DNA of 37,642 nucleotides, taken from IMG/VR virus record IMGVR_UViG_3300031111_000020, positions 1-37,642 of that record; one strand, 5' to 3'. Of the stretch, positions 33,334 through 37,642 are shown piece by piece; positions within the stretch are counted from its first letter, which is position 1; each line of letters opens with the position of its first letter. Source of the DNA: a virus. The notes below the pieces were generated by a model that saw only the letters and a program-made list of their open reading frames with translations, had not been told where the DNA came from and made no database searches. Made by a program: the position numbers and the translations under genes.

Positions 33334-33354
33334 TTTTAGTGGGCGTTGGATACC
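33334..33354 (-). promoter_or_regulatory. Phage RNA polymerase promoter P3 upstream of RNAP
   Basis: Minus-strand ATCCAACGCCCACTA followed by AAAGAC shares CGCCCACTA and downstream AGAC with P2; the upstream half is less conserved. Predicted +1 is near 33334. It lies about 200 bases before the RNAP start and overlaps the edge of the arm-type repeat at 33353. It implies positive feedback on RNAP. Confidence 0.75.
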
Positions 33355-33371
33355 CGGCAAAGTCCCGGCAG
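33353..33371 (-). repeat. Putative integrase arm-type site, RNAP-side copy
   Basis: The 19-bp cccggcaaagtcccggcag on the plus strand occurs here and again at 33534, in the same orientation, on the two sides of the tRNA-Leu core. Each copy holds two cccggca heptamers 11 bp apart, one helical turn. Such paired direct sites fit the arm sites bound by the N-terminal domain of lambda-type integrases. The first copy touches promoter P3. Confidence 0.75.
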
Positions 33372-33397
33372 AAGGCTGTAAACCCGCATAAATAAAC

Positions 33398-33448
33398 GAC
33401 TCAAAGGATTTTTGAGTCCCCTGCGTCTACCAGTTCCGCCACTCCGGC
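33398..33448 (-). other. attP core with tRNA-Leu 5' half
   Basis: On the minus strand, GCCGGAGTGGCGGAACTGG from 33448 onward, then TAGACGCAGGGGACTCAAAA, is the acceptor 5' strand, D arm and anticodon arm of a bacterial tRNA-Leu with anticodon CAA. The 3' half is absent, so this is not a tRNA gene. At 33398-33418 the sequence gactcaaa-ggatt-tttgagtc is a perfect 8-bp inverted repeat around 5 bp, centred at the anticodon loop, as expected for core-type integrase sites. Identity to tRNA breaks after the loop (an extra A and weak 3' stem), suggesting crossover there. Confidence 0.85.
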
Positions 33449-33479
33449 ACGTTTAACTGCTTGAAATCGTTACCCTATT

Positions 33480-33492
33480 CATCAACGTATTA
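33480..33492 (+). promoter_or_regulatory. Near-consensus IHF site in attP
   Basis: The plus-strand bases CATCAACGTATTA match the IHF consensus WATCAANNNNTTR at all defined positions but the first. It lies between the core and the int-side arm repeat, the place where a bend is needed to bring arm sites to the core in lambda. Short AT-rich matches arise by chance, so the position is the main support. Confidence 0.5.
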
Positions 33493-33514
33493 CTATTGAG
33501 TACCGTGGCACACC

Positions 33515-33523
33515 TGTGGATAA
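33515..33523 (-). promoter_or_regulatory. DnaA-box 9-mer
   Basis: TTATCCACA on the minus strand is the perfect E. coli-type DnaA box. It lies 11 bp from the int-side arm repeat in the gene-free attP segment. A single box is not an origin, and one chance copy in a genome this size would not be surprising. Confidence 0.35.
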
Positions 33524-33533
33524 CCAAGAAAAT

Positions 33534-33552
33534 CCCGGCAAAGTCCCGGCAG
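33534..33552 (-). repeat. Putative integrase arm-type site, int-side copy
   Basis: This is the second exact copy of the 19-bp direct repeat, 115 bp from the core on the int side. The wider spacing here than on the other side (26 bp) is asymmetrical, as in many phage attP sites, and leaves room for the IHF-type bend. Confidence 0.75.
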
Positions 33553-33592
33553 TTAATCATGTGAAGGTATACCTCTTTGTTCATCTGTACCT

Positions 33593-33742
33593 CTACCAAT
33601 ATTTCCGCAATATCCCAAAGAACCACTCGAATACTTCACACGCTTTATGGAATCCAATGGCTAGCAGAATGATGGTCGCAAACGTGCCTGTGATAATAAT
33701 AGTGGCTCCAAGAGCACCTTCGATGAGTTTAATTATATTCAT
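33593..33742 (-). CDS. Small single-pass membrane protein next to attP
   Basis: The 49-aa protein starts MNIIKLIEGALGATIIITG and is one long hydrophobic segment followed by FHKACEVFEWFFGILRKYW, a basic end. The ATG at 33742 overlaps the stop of the previous frame as ATGA; a longer frame to 33856 would overlay another small gene. Ribosome binding site is weak (GGTGAT). It may be a lysogeny or exclusion protein, by position only. Confidence 0.6.
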   Translation of the reverse strand: MNIIKLIEGALGATIIITGTFATIILLAIGFHKACEVFEWFFGILRKYW

Positions 33743-33894
33743 TTTATCACCATAGCTCCCTGGAGGGCAACGCAGAGCATCACGACGAGCGGTGCTCCCG
33801 GCCCTCCCATGTCTTGCGAGATAAGGACACTGAAAGATATCATCACCCACGAACAAACTACCGAGGCCATGACCTTCAAGTGGTTACTGTTCAT
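33739..33894 (-). CDS. Small membrane protein, overlapping gene
   Basis: A 51-aa frame, MNSNHLKVMASVVCSWVMIS and onward to GAMVIK, has two short hydrophobic segments split by GGPGAPL. It starts within ATGA at the end of the previous gene and ends in ATGA of the next, so all three small genes after int are coupled. A GAAGAGGGG stretch serves as ribosome binding site. No family is recognised. Confidence 0.6.
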   Translation of the reverse strand: MNSNHLKVMASVVCSWVMISFSVLISQDMGGPGAPLVVMLCVALQGAMVIK

Positions 33895-34124
33895 GCACAC
33901 CCCTCTTCCTCTGACAGAAGCATCACCTTCAATGCTTCGGCAGCTTCAATGGCATCAGTTACCTGCTCAGGGTCTGCCCTGAGGATAATGGAATCGGAGG
34001 TCAGCACTTGGAGGATTTCCTCCATCGCCTCAGACGGACGAATCTGCCTGATAGGTATACCTGAATCCCGAAAGATATCAACAAACATCGTCTTCTTGTC
34101 TTTGCACGCACAACTGCAATCCAT
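33891..34124 (-). CDS. Small acidic protein after integrase
   Basis: The 77-aa protein begins MDCSCACKDKKTMFVDIFRD and continues with mostly helical acidic sequence (EAMEEILQVLTSDS, DPEQVTDAIEAAEALKVMLL). The CSCAC start might bind metal. AGGAGG precedes the ATG directly after the integrase stop. An excisionase would usually be basic with a winged helix, which this is not. Confidence 0.7.
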   Translation of the reverse strand: MDCSCACKDKKTMFVDIFRDSGIPIRQIRPSEAMEEILQVLTSDSIILRADPEQVTDAIEAAEALKVMLLSEEEGCA

Positions 34125-34127
34125 GAT

Positions 34128-35159
34128 TCAATCCTCCTGTAGGAGTTGCACTGCCTGTTTCAAATTGGAAGGGGCAAGGTGCGCATACCTCTCTGTAACC
34201 TTGATGGTCGAATGCCCTAGCAGTTCCTTGACCACATAGAGGTCGGCCCCTCTTTGAACCAGGCGGGATGCGCAGGTGTGCCTCAGGGCGTGCCACACAA
34301 ACTGCGTGTCACCATCGAGGCCCATCAGGGAGCGCACCTTTTTCCAGTAGTGCTGACACTGATCCGTGGTCATGGGGAAGAAGCGTTCCTCCCCCTCTCT
34401 GTTCATGATATTCTTCCGGACATCGAGAATATCTCGGACCAGAGGGATCATCCAAATCGATCTAGGCACATCCGATTTATTCTCCCACACATGAATCAGA
34501 CCTTCCTTAAAATCCACATCCGAATACTTCAAGGCAAGAGCTTCGCCCAACCGCATCCCTGTGTTCACCAGGACCAACGCCAGGTGTCCAAACTCAGGGA
34601 CATTCCATTGGTCGAACGCTGTTGTGATGGTTTTCAGTTCGTCCTTGGTGATCACCCTGATTCGGCCCTGTGTTTCCTTTTCCATACGGAAGAATGGAAC
34701 CTTGTCGATGGCATCCCATTCCCTCGCAGCGGACCTGAGTATAGTCTTGAGGCAGGCGTAGTTTCGGTTGATTGTTGCGGGTCTGTTCCCTCTAGCTTTC
34801 AATTCCTTCCCGAGAGAAGCAACCACATCGTTCGTGATATCGGACAGGTACAGGTCACCTATGATCTCCATGATCCTGAATGCGGTGCGATAAGATTTCT
34901 CTCCATCCCTGAGGGACATCCACCGCTCTTCATAAATCTTGTCGATTGCATCCGATAGTTTCATAGAGGATGAGGACTCGCATATACCTGTAAGTTCATC
35001 CCTGAGCCTCTTCATTTCAGCGTCCTCAGCCCGCTCCGCTTGTCTTCGGCCCTTGTCCCTCCGTGTATCGTTCCGAGGCACGCCAGTGCTCTTACTAACA
35101 CGGTGGCCTAGAACCTGGAAGTCCATGACCCACTTGTTCCCTCTGAGATAGACCGTCAC
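34128..35159 (-). CDS. int: Tyrosine recombinase integrase
   Basis: The 343-aa protein catalyses site-specific integration, most likely at the tRNA-Leu half-site 700 bp away. It has an N-terminal arm-binding region (VYLRGNKWVMDFQVLG), a SAM-like core-binding domain at about 65-165, and catalytic residues R203 (NTGMRLGEAL), H290 and R293 (HALRHTCASRL), H316 (LLGHST) and nucleophile Y325 (ERYAHL). The GTG start overlaps the regulator stop as GTGA with AGGAGG nine bases before it. Related phages of the T7-like group carry int before RNAP. Confidence 0.96.
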   Translation of the reverse strand: MTVYLRGNKWVMDFQVLGHRVSKSTGVPRNDTRRDKGRRQAERAEDAEMKRLRDELTGICESSSSMKLSDAIDKIYEERWMSLRDGEKSYRTAFRIMEIIGDLYLSDITNDVVASLGKELKARGNRPATINRNYACLKTILRSAAREWDAIDKVPFFRMEKETQGRIRVITKDELKTITTAFDQWNVPEFGHLALVLVNTGMRLGEALALKYSDVDFKEGLIHVWENKSDVPRSIWMIPLVRDILDVRKNIMNREGEERFFPMTTDQCQHYWKKVRSLMGLDGDTQFVWHALRHTCASRLVQRGADLYVVKELLGHSTIKVTERYAHLAPSNLKQAVQLLQED

Positions 35160-35560
35160 TCTTCATCACCTCCTGGGCATCCTGTTTTGCATTCTTCTGG
35201 GCTTATGTCTTCGCACTCCATGATCTTCTGCAATTCCGAGTACAGCTTGGCCCCCTTAGGAGTCAATCCTGCGCTAAACCTCCGACGCTCGTACATGTCC
35301 GGCCTCGTGTACACAAGATTGTATCCCCTGAAGGTTCCCTTCGCACTGTCGGGAAACCTAGACAGCATCCGCATGTTCCTCGATACGGAGCCTTGGGGCA
35401 TGTTCAGTTTCAGGCCAATTTCGGGCATAGTGATCGGGTTATTGGTAGGACGTTCTCCAACGAGCAAGAAGATGAGCACCTGTTGGACAGGGATATCGAC
35501 ACTGACTGATTCTCTAATATGCTGAAGTGCTTCAAACAGTCGAGCAGTACAGATATCCAT
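35156..35560 (-). CDS. MarR-like winged-helix transcription regulator
   Basis: The 134-aa protein has helices at the N-terminus (RLFEALQHIRESVSVDIP), a recognition-helix region TMPEIGLKLNMPQGSVSRNM, the wing with RRRFSAGLTPKGAKLYSELQ, and an acidic Cys-containing tail. It is a likely lysogeny-control or int regulator. The ATG at 35560 has AAGGAG seven bases before it; upstream frame to 35593 has no such site. It directly precedes and overlaps int, so both share an operon. Specific targets are unknown. Confidence 0.82.
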   Translation of the reverse strand: MDICTARLFEALQHIRESVSVDIPVQQVLIFLLVGERPTNNPITMPEIGLKLNMPQGSVSRNMRMLSRFPDSAKGTFRGYNLVYTRPDMYERRRFSAGLTPKGAKLYSELQKIMECEDISPEECKTGCPGGDEE

Positions 35561-35772
35561 TTCCGATCTCCTTCCGCAACCAGTTTTGGACACTTGTGCA
35601 TGAGGGAAACAAATTCCCCTGAATCAAAGTACTTTTCCTCCCCTGAACTTTTCCTGAGAAATGTGTGTGATCCGATAAAGGACTCTACCATTGTTCCATC
35701 AACGAGTTCAATCTTTACTGAAGCAACATTCGAAACTTCTAAATTAGGTTGGCGATGGTCTTTGTCTTCCAT
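35410..35772 (-). CDS. Small protein overlapping the regulator gene
   Basis: The 120-aa frame begins MEDKDHRQPNLEVSNVASVK with a strong AAAGGAG site, and residues about 1-70 look like a normal soluble protein. The last 50 residues are in a second frame over the start of the regulator and are Ser-rich and unlike the rest, so they may be only readthrough in an overlap, or the gene may have lost its natural stop by a frameshift. The N-terminal part gives no family match. It is the first gene after the probable promoter at 35830-35858. Confidence 0.6.
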   Translation of the reverse strand: MEDKDHRQPNLEVSNVASVKIELVDGTMVESFIGSHTFLRKSSGEEKYFDSGEFVSLMHKCPKLVAEGDRKWISVLLDCLKHFSILENQSVSISLSNRCSSSCSLENVLPITRSLCPKLA

Positions 35773-35829
35773 GTATTTCTCCTTTATTGGCAACTGAGCG
35801 GTGAGTGGTACATTGATTTGGCGTGGTAT

Positions 35830-35858
35830 TCATTAACAGTTTGTATTTCGGTTGTCAA
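35830..35858 (-). promoter_or_regulatory. Possible sigma70 promoter of the lysogeny module
   Basis: Minus-strand TTGACA (35853-35858) is a perfect -35. The -10 is uncertain: GTTAAT matches 4 of 6 at a short 15-bp spacing, while at 17 bp the bases TAATGA match poorly. It lies in the 149-nt gap before the small gene, regulator and int, the only clear gap between the ligase and int operons. The gap also has a short TGCACA/TGTGCA hairpin at its ligase-side end. Confidence 0.45.
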
Positions 35859-35921
35859 ACACTATCAGGAAAAAATATAGGAAAACTAATATGTTGGAAG
35901 TTTTTACCCACTTGCACACCT

Positions 35922-36107
35922 TCATGTGCAGTTGATAATTCTGCGGATCGCAACAGTTGGAACCTCCTTCATCAGGTTCATGGCAAGGATGGGAGCGTGC
36001 TCTGGGCAACACTCTACATCATCCTGTCTGGTTAAATTCTCGTAAGCCGATACTATAAATTCGGCAGGCTTCTTCTTGCCCTTTGCACACAATCGGCAAC
36101 ACCTCAT
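35922..36107 (-). CDS. Small Cys-rich probable zinc protein
   Basis: The 61-aa protein has MRCCRLCAKGKKKPAEF at the start and VECCPEHAPI about 25 residues on, giving CxxC and CCxxH type ligands for one zinc. AAGGAGGT precedes the ATG, right after the ligase stop. No family recognised. It resembles the other early zinc microproteins in this region. Confidence 0.72.
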   Translation of the reverse strand: MRCCRLCAKGKKKPAEFIVSAYENLTRQDDVECCPEHAPILAMNLMKEVPTVAIRRIINCT

Positions 36108-36108
36108 A

Positions 36109-36963
36109 TCAGTTACCTCCTTCCTTGTCAGGGCGCATCCTCACGAAAGAAGGGAACCGAAGTGCTCCCACTCTCGTCATTTCCTGAGCCTTGACCTCTA
36201 CCATCTGCCCTACTAGAGCACCGGAGAGAAACTCCATCCAGTAATTCTCACGCTGTTCATCAGAGAAACCCGTACCGCAGCCAAACACGGCATCCCCGAG
36301 TTTAACCATGAACTTACCGAGGCGACCTGCGTGCTTGCCTTTGCCCTCAACAGCATCAACAATCTCGCAGTCGTGCGTTTCAAACTCTTTCATCTTAAGA
36401 AGGTGCGGGGATCGCCTGTGGACATACGGAGTGTTCTCCTTCAACATCAACCCTTCGTAACCCTCAGCAATTGCCTTACGCATGAATGCCTCAGCGTTCT
36501 CCTGATCTCGACACCACATGCCCTGCACCAATTCGAGTTTCTTGAGGTAAGGGAAGGCGTTCTGACGGTGGAACATCACGATAAGTTCCTGCTTCCTGTC
36601 GTACAGAGGCATGGTGTCTTCATCGGAAGTCCACTCTTCGTATCGGATCGCATCGAAGATATAGAACTTCAAGGTGGATTCATCCCTGTTGCTCTTCCTC
36701 CGACCTCTCCGCATGGTGTCCTCGAAGGACTCCCCCATAAGCTCTCCGTCAAAGACATAGGGCTTGCCCTCAGCCAGCCGGACCAACTCATGATCGAAGG
36801 AATCGAAAGCTAAGACCTTTCCGGTGCGGGAGTAGAAGGTGACCTCCTGCCCGATCACGAAAGCGAGGACACGCATGCCATCGAGTTTTTGTTCACAAAC
36901 ACATGGGAACGGATTGTCAATCCCCGGCCTGAACGGTTTTGCAAGTGTAGGTTCCTTGAACAT
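36109..36963 (-). CDS. ATP-dependent DNA ligase
   Basis: The 284-aa ligase seals nicks in replicated DNA. The nucleotidyltransferase motif I is CEQKLDGMRVL with K26 as the AMP-accepting Lys. FDGELMG (motif III) and EGLMLKE (motif IV) follow, then an OB-fold end with GKFMVKLGD. It is shorter than T7 gp1.3 (359 aa). In T7 ligase follows RNAP, but here it precedes int and RNAP in the early region. GGAGG precedes the ATG, which overlaps the upstream stop as TAATG. Confidence 0.94.
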   Translation of the reverse strand: MFKEPTLAKPFRPGIDNPFPCVCEQKLDGMRVLAFVIGQEVTFYSRTGKVLAFDSFDHELVRLAEGKPYVFDGELMGESFEDTMRRGRRKSNRDESTLKFYIFDAIRYEEWTSDEDTMPLYDRKQELIVMFHRQNAFPYLKKLELVQGMWCRDQENAEAFMRKAIAEGYEGLMLKENTPYVHRRSPHLLKMKEFETHDCEIVDAVEGKGKHAGRLGKFMVKLGDAVFGCGTGFSDEQRENYWMEFLSGALVGQMVEVKAQEMTRVGALRFPSFVRMRPDKEGGN

Positions 36964-37163
36964 TATAGTTCCTCCTTCACACTCTCGAAGTTACGGCATT
37001 TCTTAGTTTTCCAGGCAGGATCAAACAGAAAAGGATAAAAGAACCAACCTTTTCTAATTCCATGAGAATTCCCTGTCATTTCAGGATCGGGATTAACACA
37101 CTGAATATGGCAGTTATAGGGAACAGTTCTCATGTGCTTGCACGAATAACATTCCTTTCTCAT
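36963..37163 (-). CDS. Small Cys-rich phage protein
   Basis: The 66-aa protein has MRKECYSCKHMRTVPYNCHI, then CVNPDP, then HGIRKGWFFYPFLFDPAWK and a closing KKCRNF. This CxxC...CHxxC...HGxxxGWFxxP...C order is common among short phage proteins and probably binds zinc. Function is unknown. GGGAGG precedes the ATG at 37163, which forms ATGA with the previous stop. Confidence 0.75.
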   Translation of the reverse strand: MRKECYSCKHMRTVPYNCHIQCVNPDPEMTGNSHGIRKGWFFYPFLFDPAWKTKKCRNFESVKEEL

Positions 37164-37354
37164 CAGGCCACCTCCCTTTCCCTCCACGCAGGGTGCGTGT
37201 AGATGCTCTTGAATCTCTCCAAACACGAAGGACAAAGAGCAAACCACCAATCGGTTTTGGGGCAACGTTCGACCATCTGCACTTCCTTGACAGCCGTATT
37301 CCTGCACTGATATGTGTTGCCTTTCTCATTCACTAACCTCTGGACACACCTCAT
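37163..37354 (-). CDS. Small Cys-containing zinc-finger-like protein
   Basis: The 63-aa protein reads MRCVQRLVNEKGNTYQCRNT, later VERCPKTDWWFALCPSCLER. It has C3, C17 and a CPSC pair, so one zinc site is likely. The ATG at 37354 has GGAGG seven bases before it; a longer start to 37411 lies within the preceding gene. Stops and starts overlap on both sides, tying four early genes in one coupled operon. Confidence 0.7.
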   Translation of the reverse strand: MRCVQRLVNEKGNTYQCRNTAVKEVQMVERCPKTDWWFALCPSCLERFKSIYTHPAWREREVA

Positions 37355-37479
37355 TTCCAATCCTCCTCTTGATAGAAATCTTTCACATAAGTGTTCCCGC
37401 ATGCAGGGCAAACGGTTGCGTGGTTAAGTTCAAACGCTTTGAACACTTTCCCACAGCACAAACATTCCAGTTTGATCAT
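37351..37479 (-). CDS. Zinc-ribbon microprotein
   Basis: The 42-aa protein MIKLECLCCGKVFKAFELNH and onward has CLCCG and CPACG knuckles 15 residues apart, a minimal zinc ribbon, and ends with acidic EEDWK. AGGAAGTGATT precedes the ATG at 37479. It is the first gene seen in the window in transcription order. Early zinc ribbons often touch nucleic acid or host polymerase, but this is not shown here. Confidence 0.72.
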   Translation of the reverse strand: MIKLECLCCGKVFKAFELNHATVCPACGNTYVKDFYQEEDWK

Positions 37480-37541
37480 CTGAATCACTTCCTTTCTTCT
37501 TTGATTTATGGGGGTTTTAAAGCAAAGGATTCGTTCTACTC

Positions 37542-37563
37542 TTGCCCCTATCGCTAGAGGCAA
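37542..37563 (-). other. Hairpin in the early leader
   Basis: Minus-strand UUGCCUCUA / UAGGGGCAA forms nine pairs with one U-G wobble, closed by a GCGA (GNRA-type) tetraloop. No U-tract follows, so it could be a 5' stabiliser or processing site upstream of the early operon. The surrounding segment 37480-37642 has no convincing gene, no CGCCCACTA promoter and no clear sigma70 promoter. Confidence 0.5.
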
Positions 37564-37642
37564 GGCCAGAAAGAACCTATGAAATGATCCACTTTAAAAT
37601 CGAAATCTGCCCTTTGATGAAAGAGTGTGTCCTCTGATAATC

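Noticed and set aside
33353-33448. A complete tRNA-Leu gene reading on the minus strand.
   Set aside because: Acceptor 5' strand, D arm and anticodon loop are present, but no T arm or matching CTCCGGC 3' strand follows, and the anticodon stem pairs poorly.
33505-33520. CACACCTGTG inverted repeat as a repressor operator.
   Set aside because: It is a single short near-palindrome with no second copy found near the lysogeny genes.
35895-35930. TGCACA/TGTGCA hairpin and a nearby T-run before the lysogeny module as a terminator for the ligase operon.
   Set aside because: The T-run is not directly after the hairpin, and the stem is six pairs with a bulge on extension; too weak to call.
1-37642. 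CRISPR arrays, insertion sequences, rRNA, and photosynthesis or carbon-metabolism genes.
   Set aside because: None were seen; repeats present are only the arm sites and in-gene repeats.

Overview
The window is almost all of a T7-type podovirus (Autographiviridae-like) genome, stored in reverse: every supported gene reads on the minus strand, so transcription runs from about 37.5 kb down to 0.1 kb. The evidence is a complete T7-style gene set in T7 order: single-subunit RNA polymerase with a C-terminal YFFA foot, gp2.5-like SSB, gp3-like endonuclease, primase-helicase, family A DNA polymerase, gp6-like exonuclease, portal, scaffold, capsid, gp11, gp12, gp13, gp14, gp15, gp16-like protein, and both terminase subunits. 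A tyrosine integrase, a tRNA-Leu-derived attP and a class II ribonucleotide reductase place it near the integrase- and RNR-carrying marine/cyanophage branch of T7-like phages. No photosynthesis genes or host chromosomal genes are present. The host cannot be named from this sequence; the half tRNA-Leu shows it is bacterial.

Layout in transcription order. (1) 37.5-35.9 kb: early region with four tiny Cys-rich probable zinc proteins and an ATP-dependent DNA ligase. (2) 35.8-33.6 kb: lysogeny module with a small protein, a MarR-like winged-helix regulator, tyrosine integrase and three small overlapping genes, two of them membrane proteins. (3) 33.6-33.15 kb: gene-free segment that reads as a compact attP. 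It holds a tRNA-Leu 5' half with an inverted-repeat core, two copies of a 19-bp direct repeat on either side (likely integrase arm sites), a near-consensus IHF site, a DnaA-box 9-mer and a phage-type promoter aimed at the RNA polymerase gene. (4) 33.1-21.6 kb: RNA polymerase and DNA metabolism, ending with a B12-dependent ribonucleotide reductase. (5) 21.5-17.25 kb: head genes, preceded by a phage promoter and closed by a strong terminator after the capsid gene. (6) 17.2-3.4 kb: putative fibre/appendage genes, tail tube and ejection proteins. (7) 3.4-0.1 kb: lysis genes and terminase, followed by a third phage promoter that points out of the window like T7 phiOR.

Three phage promoters share the core CGCCCACTA, with the CACTA typical of the T7/T3/SP6 group: before RNAP, before the head operon, and after terminase. 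Three minus-strand hairpins followed by U-tracts lie before RNR, just after the head-operon promoter, and after capsid. In all three, the imperfect pairs become G-U wobbles only in minus-strand RNA, which fixes their direction.

The main points for follow-up are: the attP/promoter overlap, which separates RNAP from int and the early genes on integration; a SAM-methyltransferase-like domain embedded in the gp16-type ejection protein; a lectin-like beta-sandwich insertion in gp12; appendage genes moved to between capsid and gp11, with no gp17 in its usual place; and the run of early zinc microproteins.
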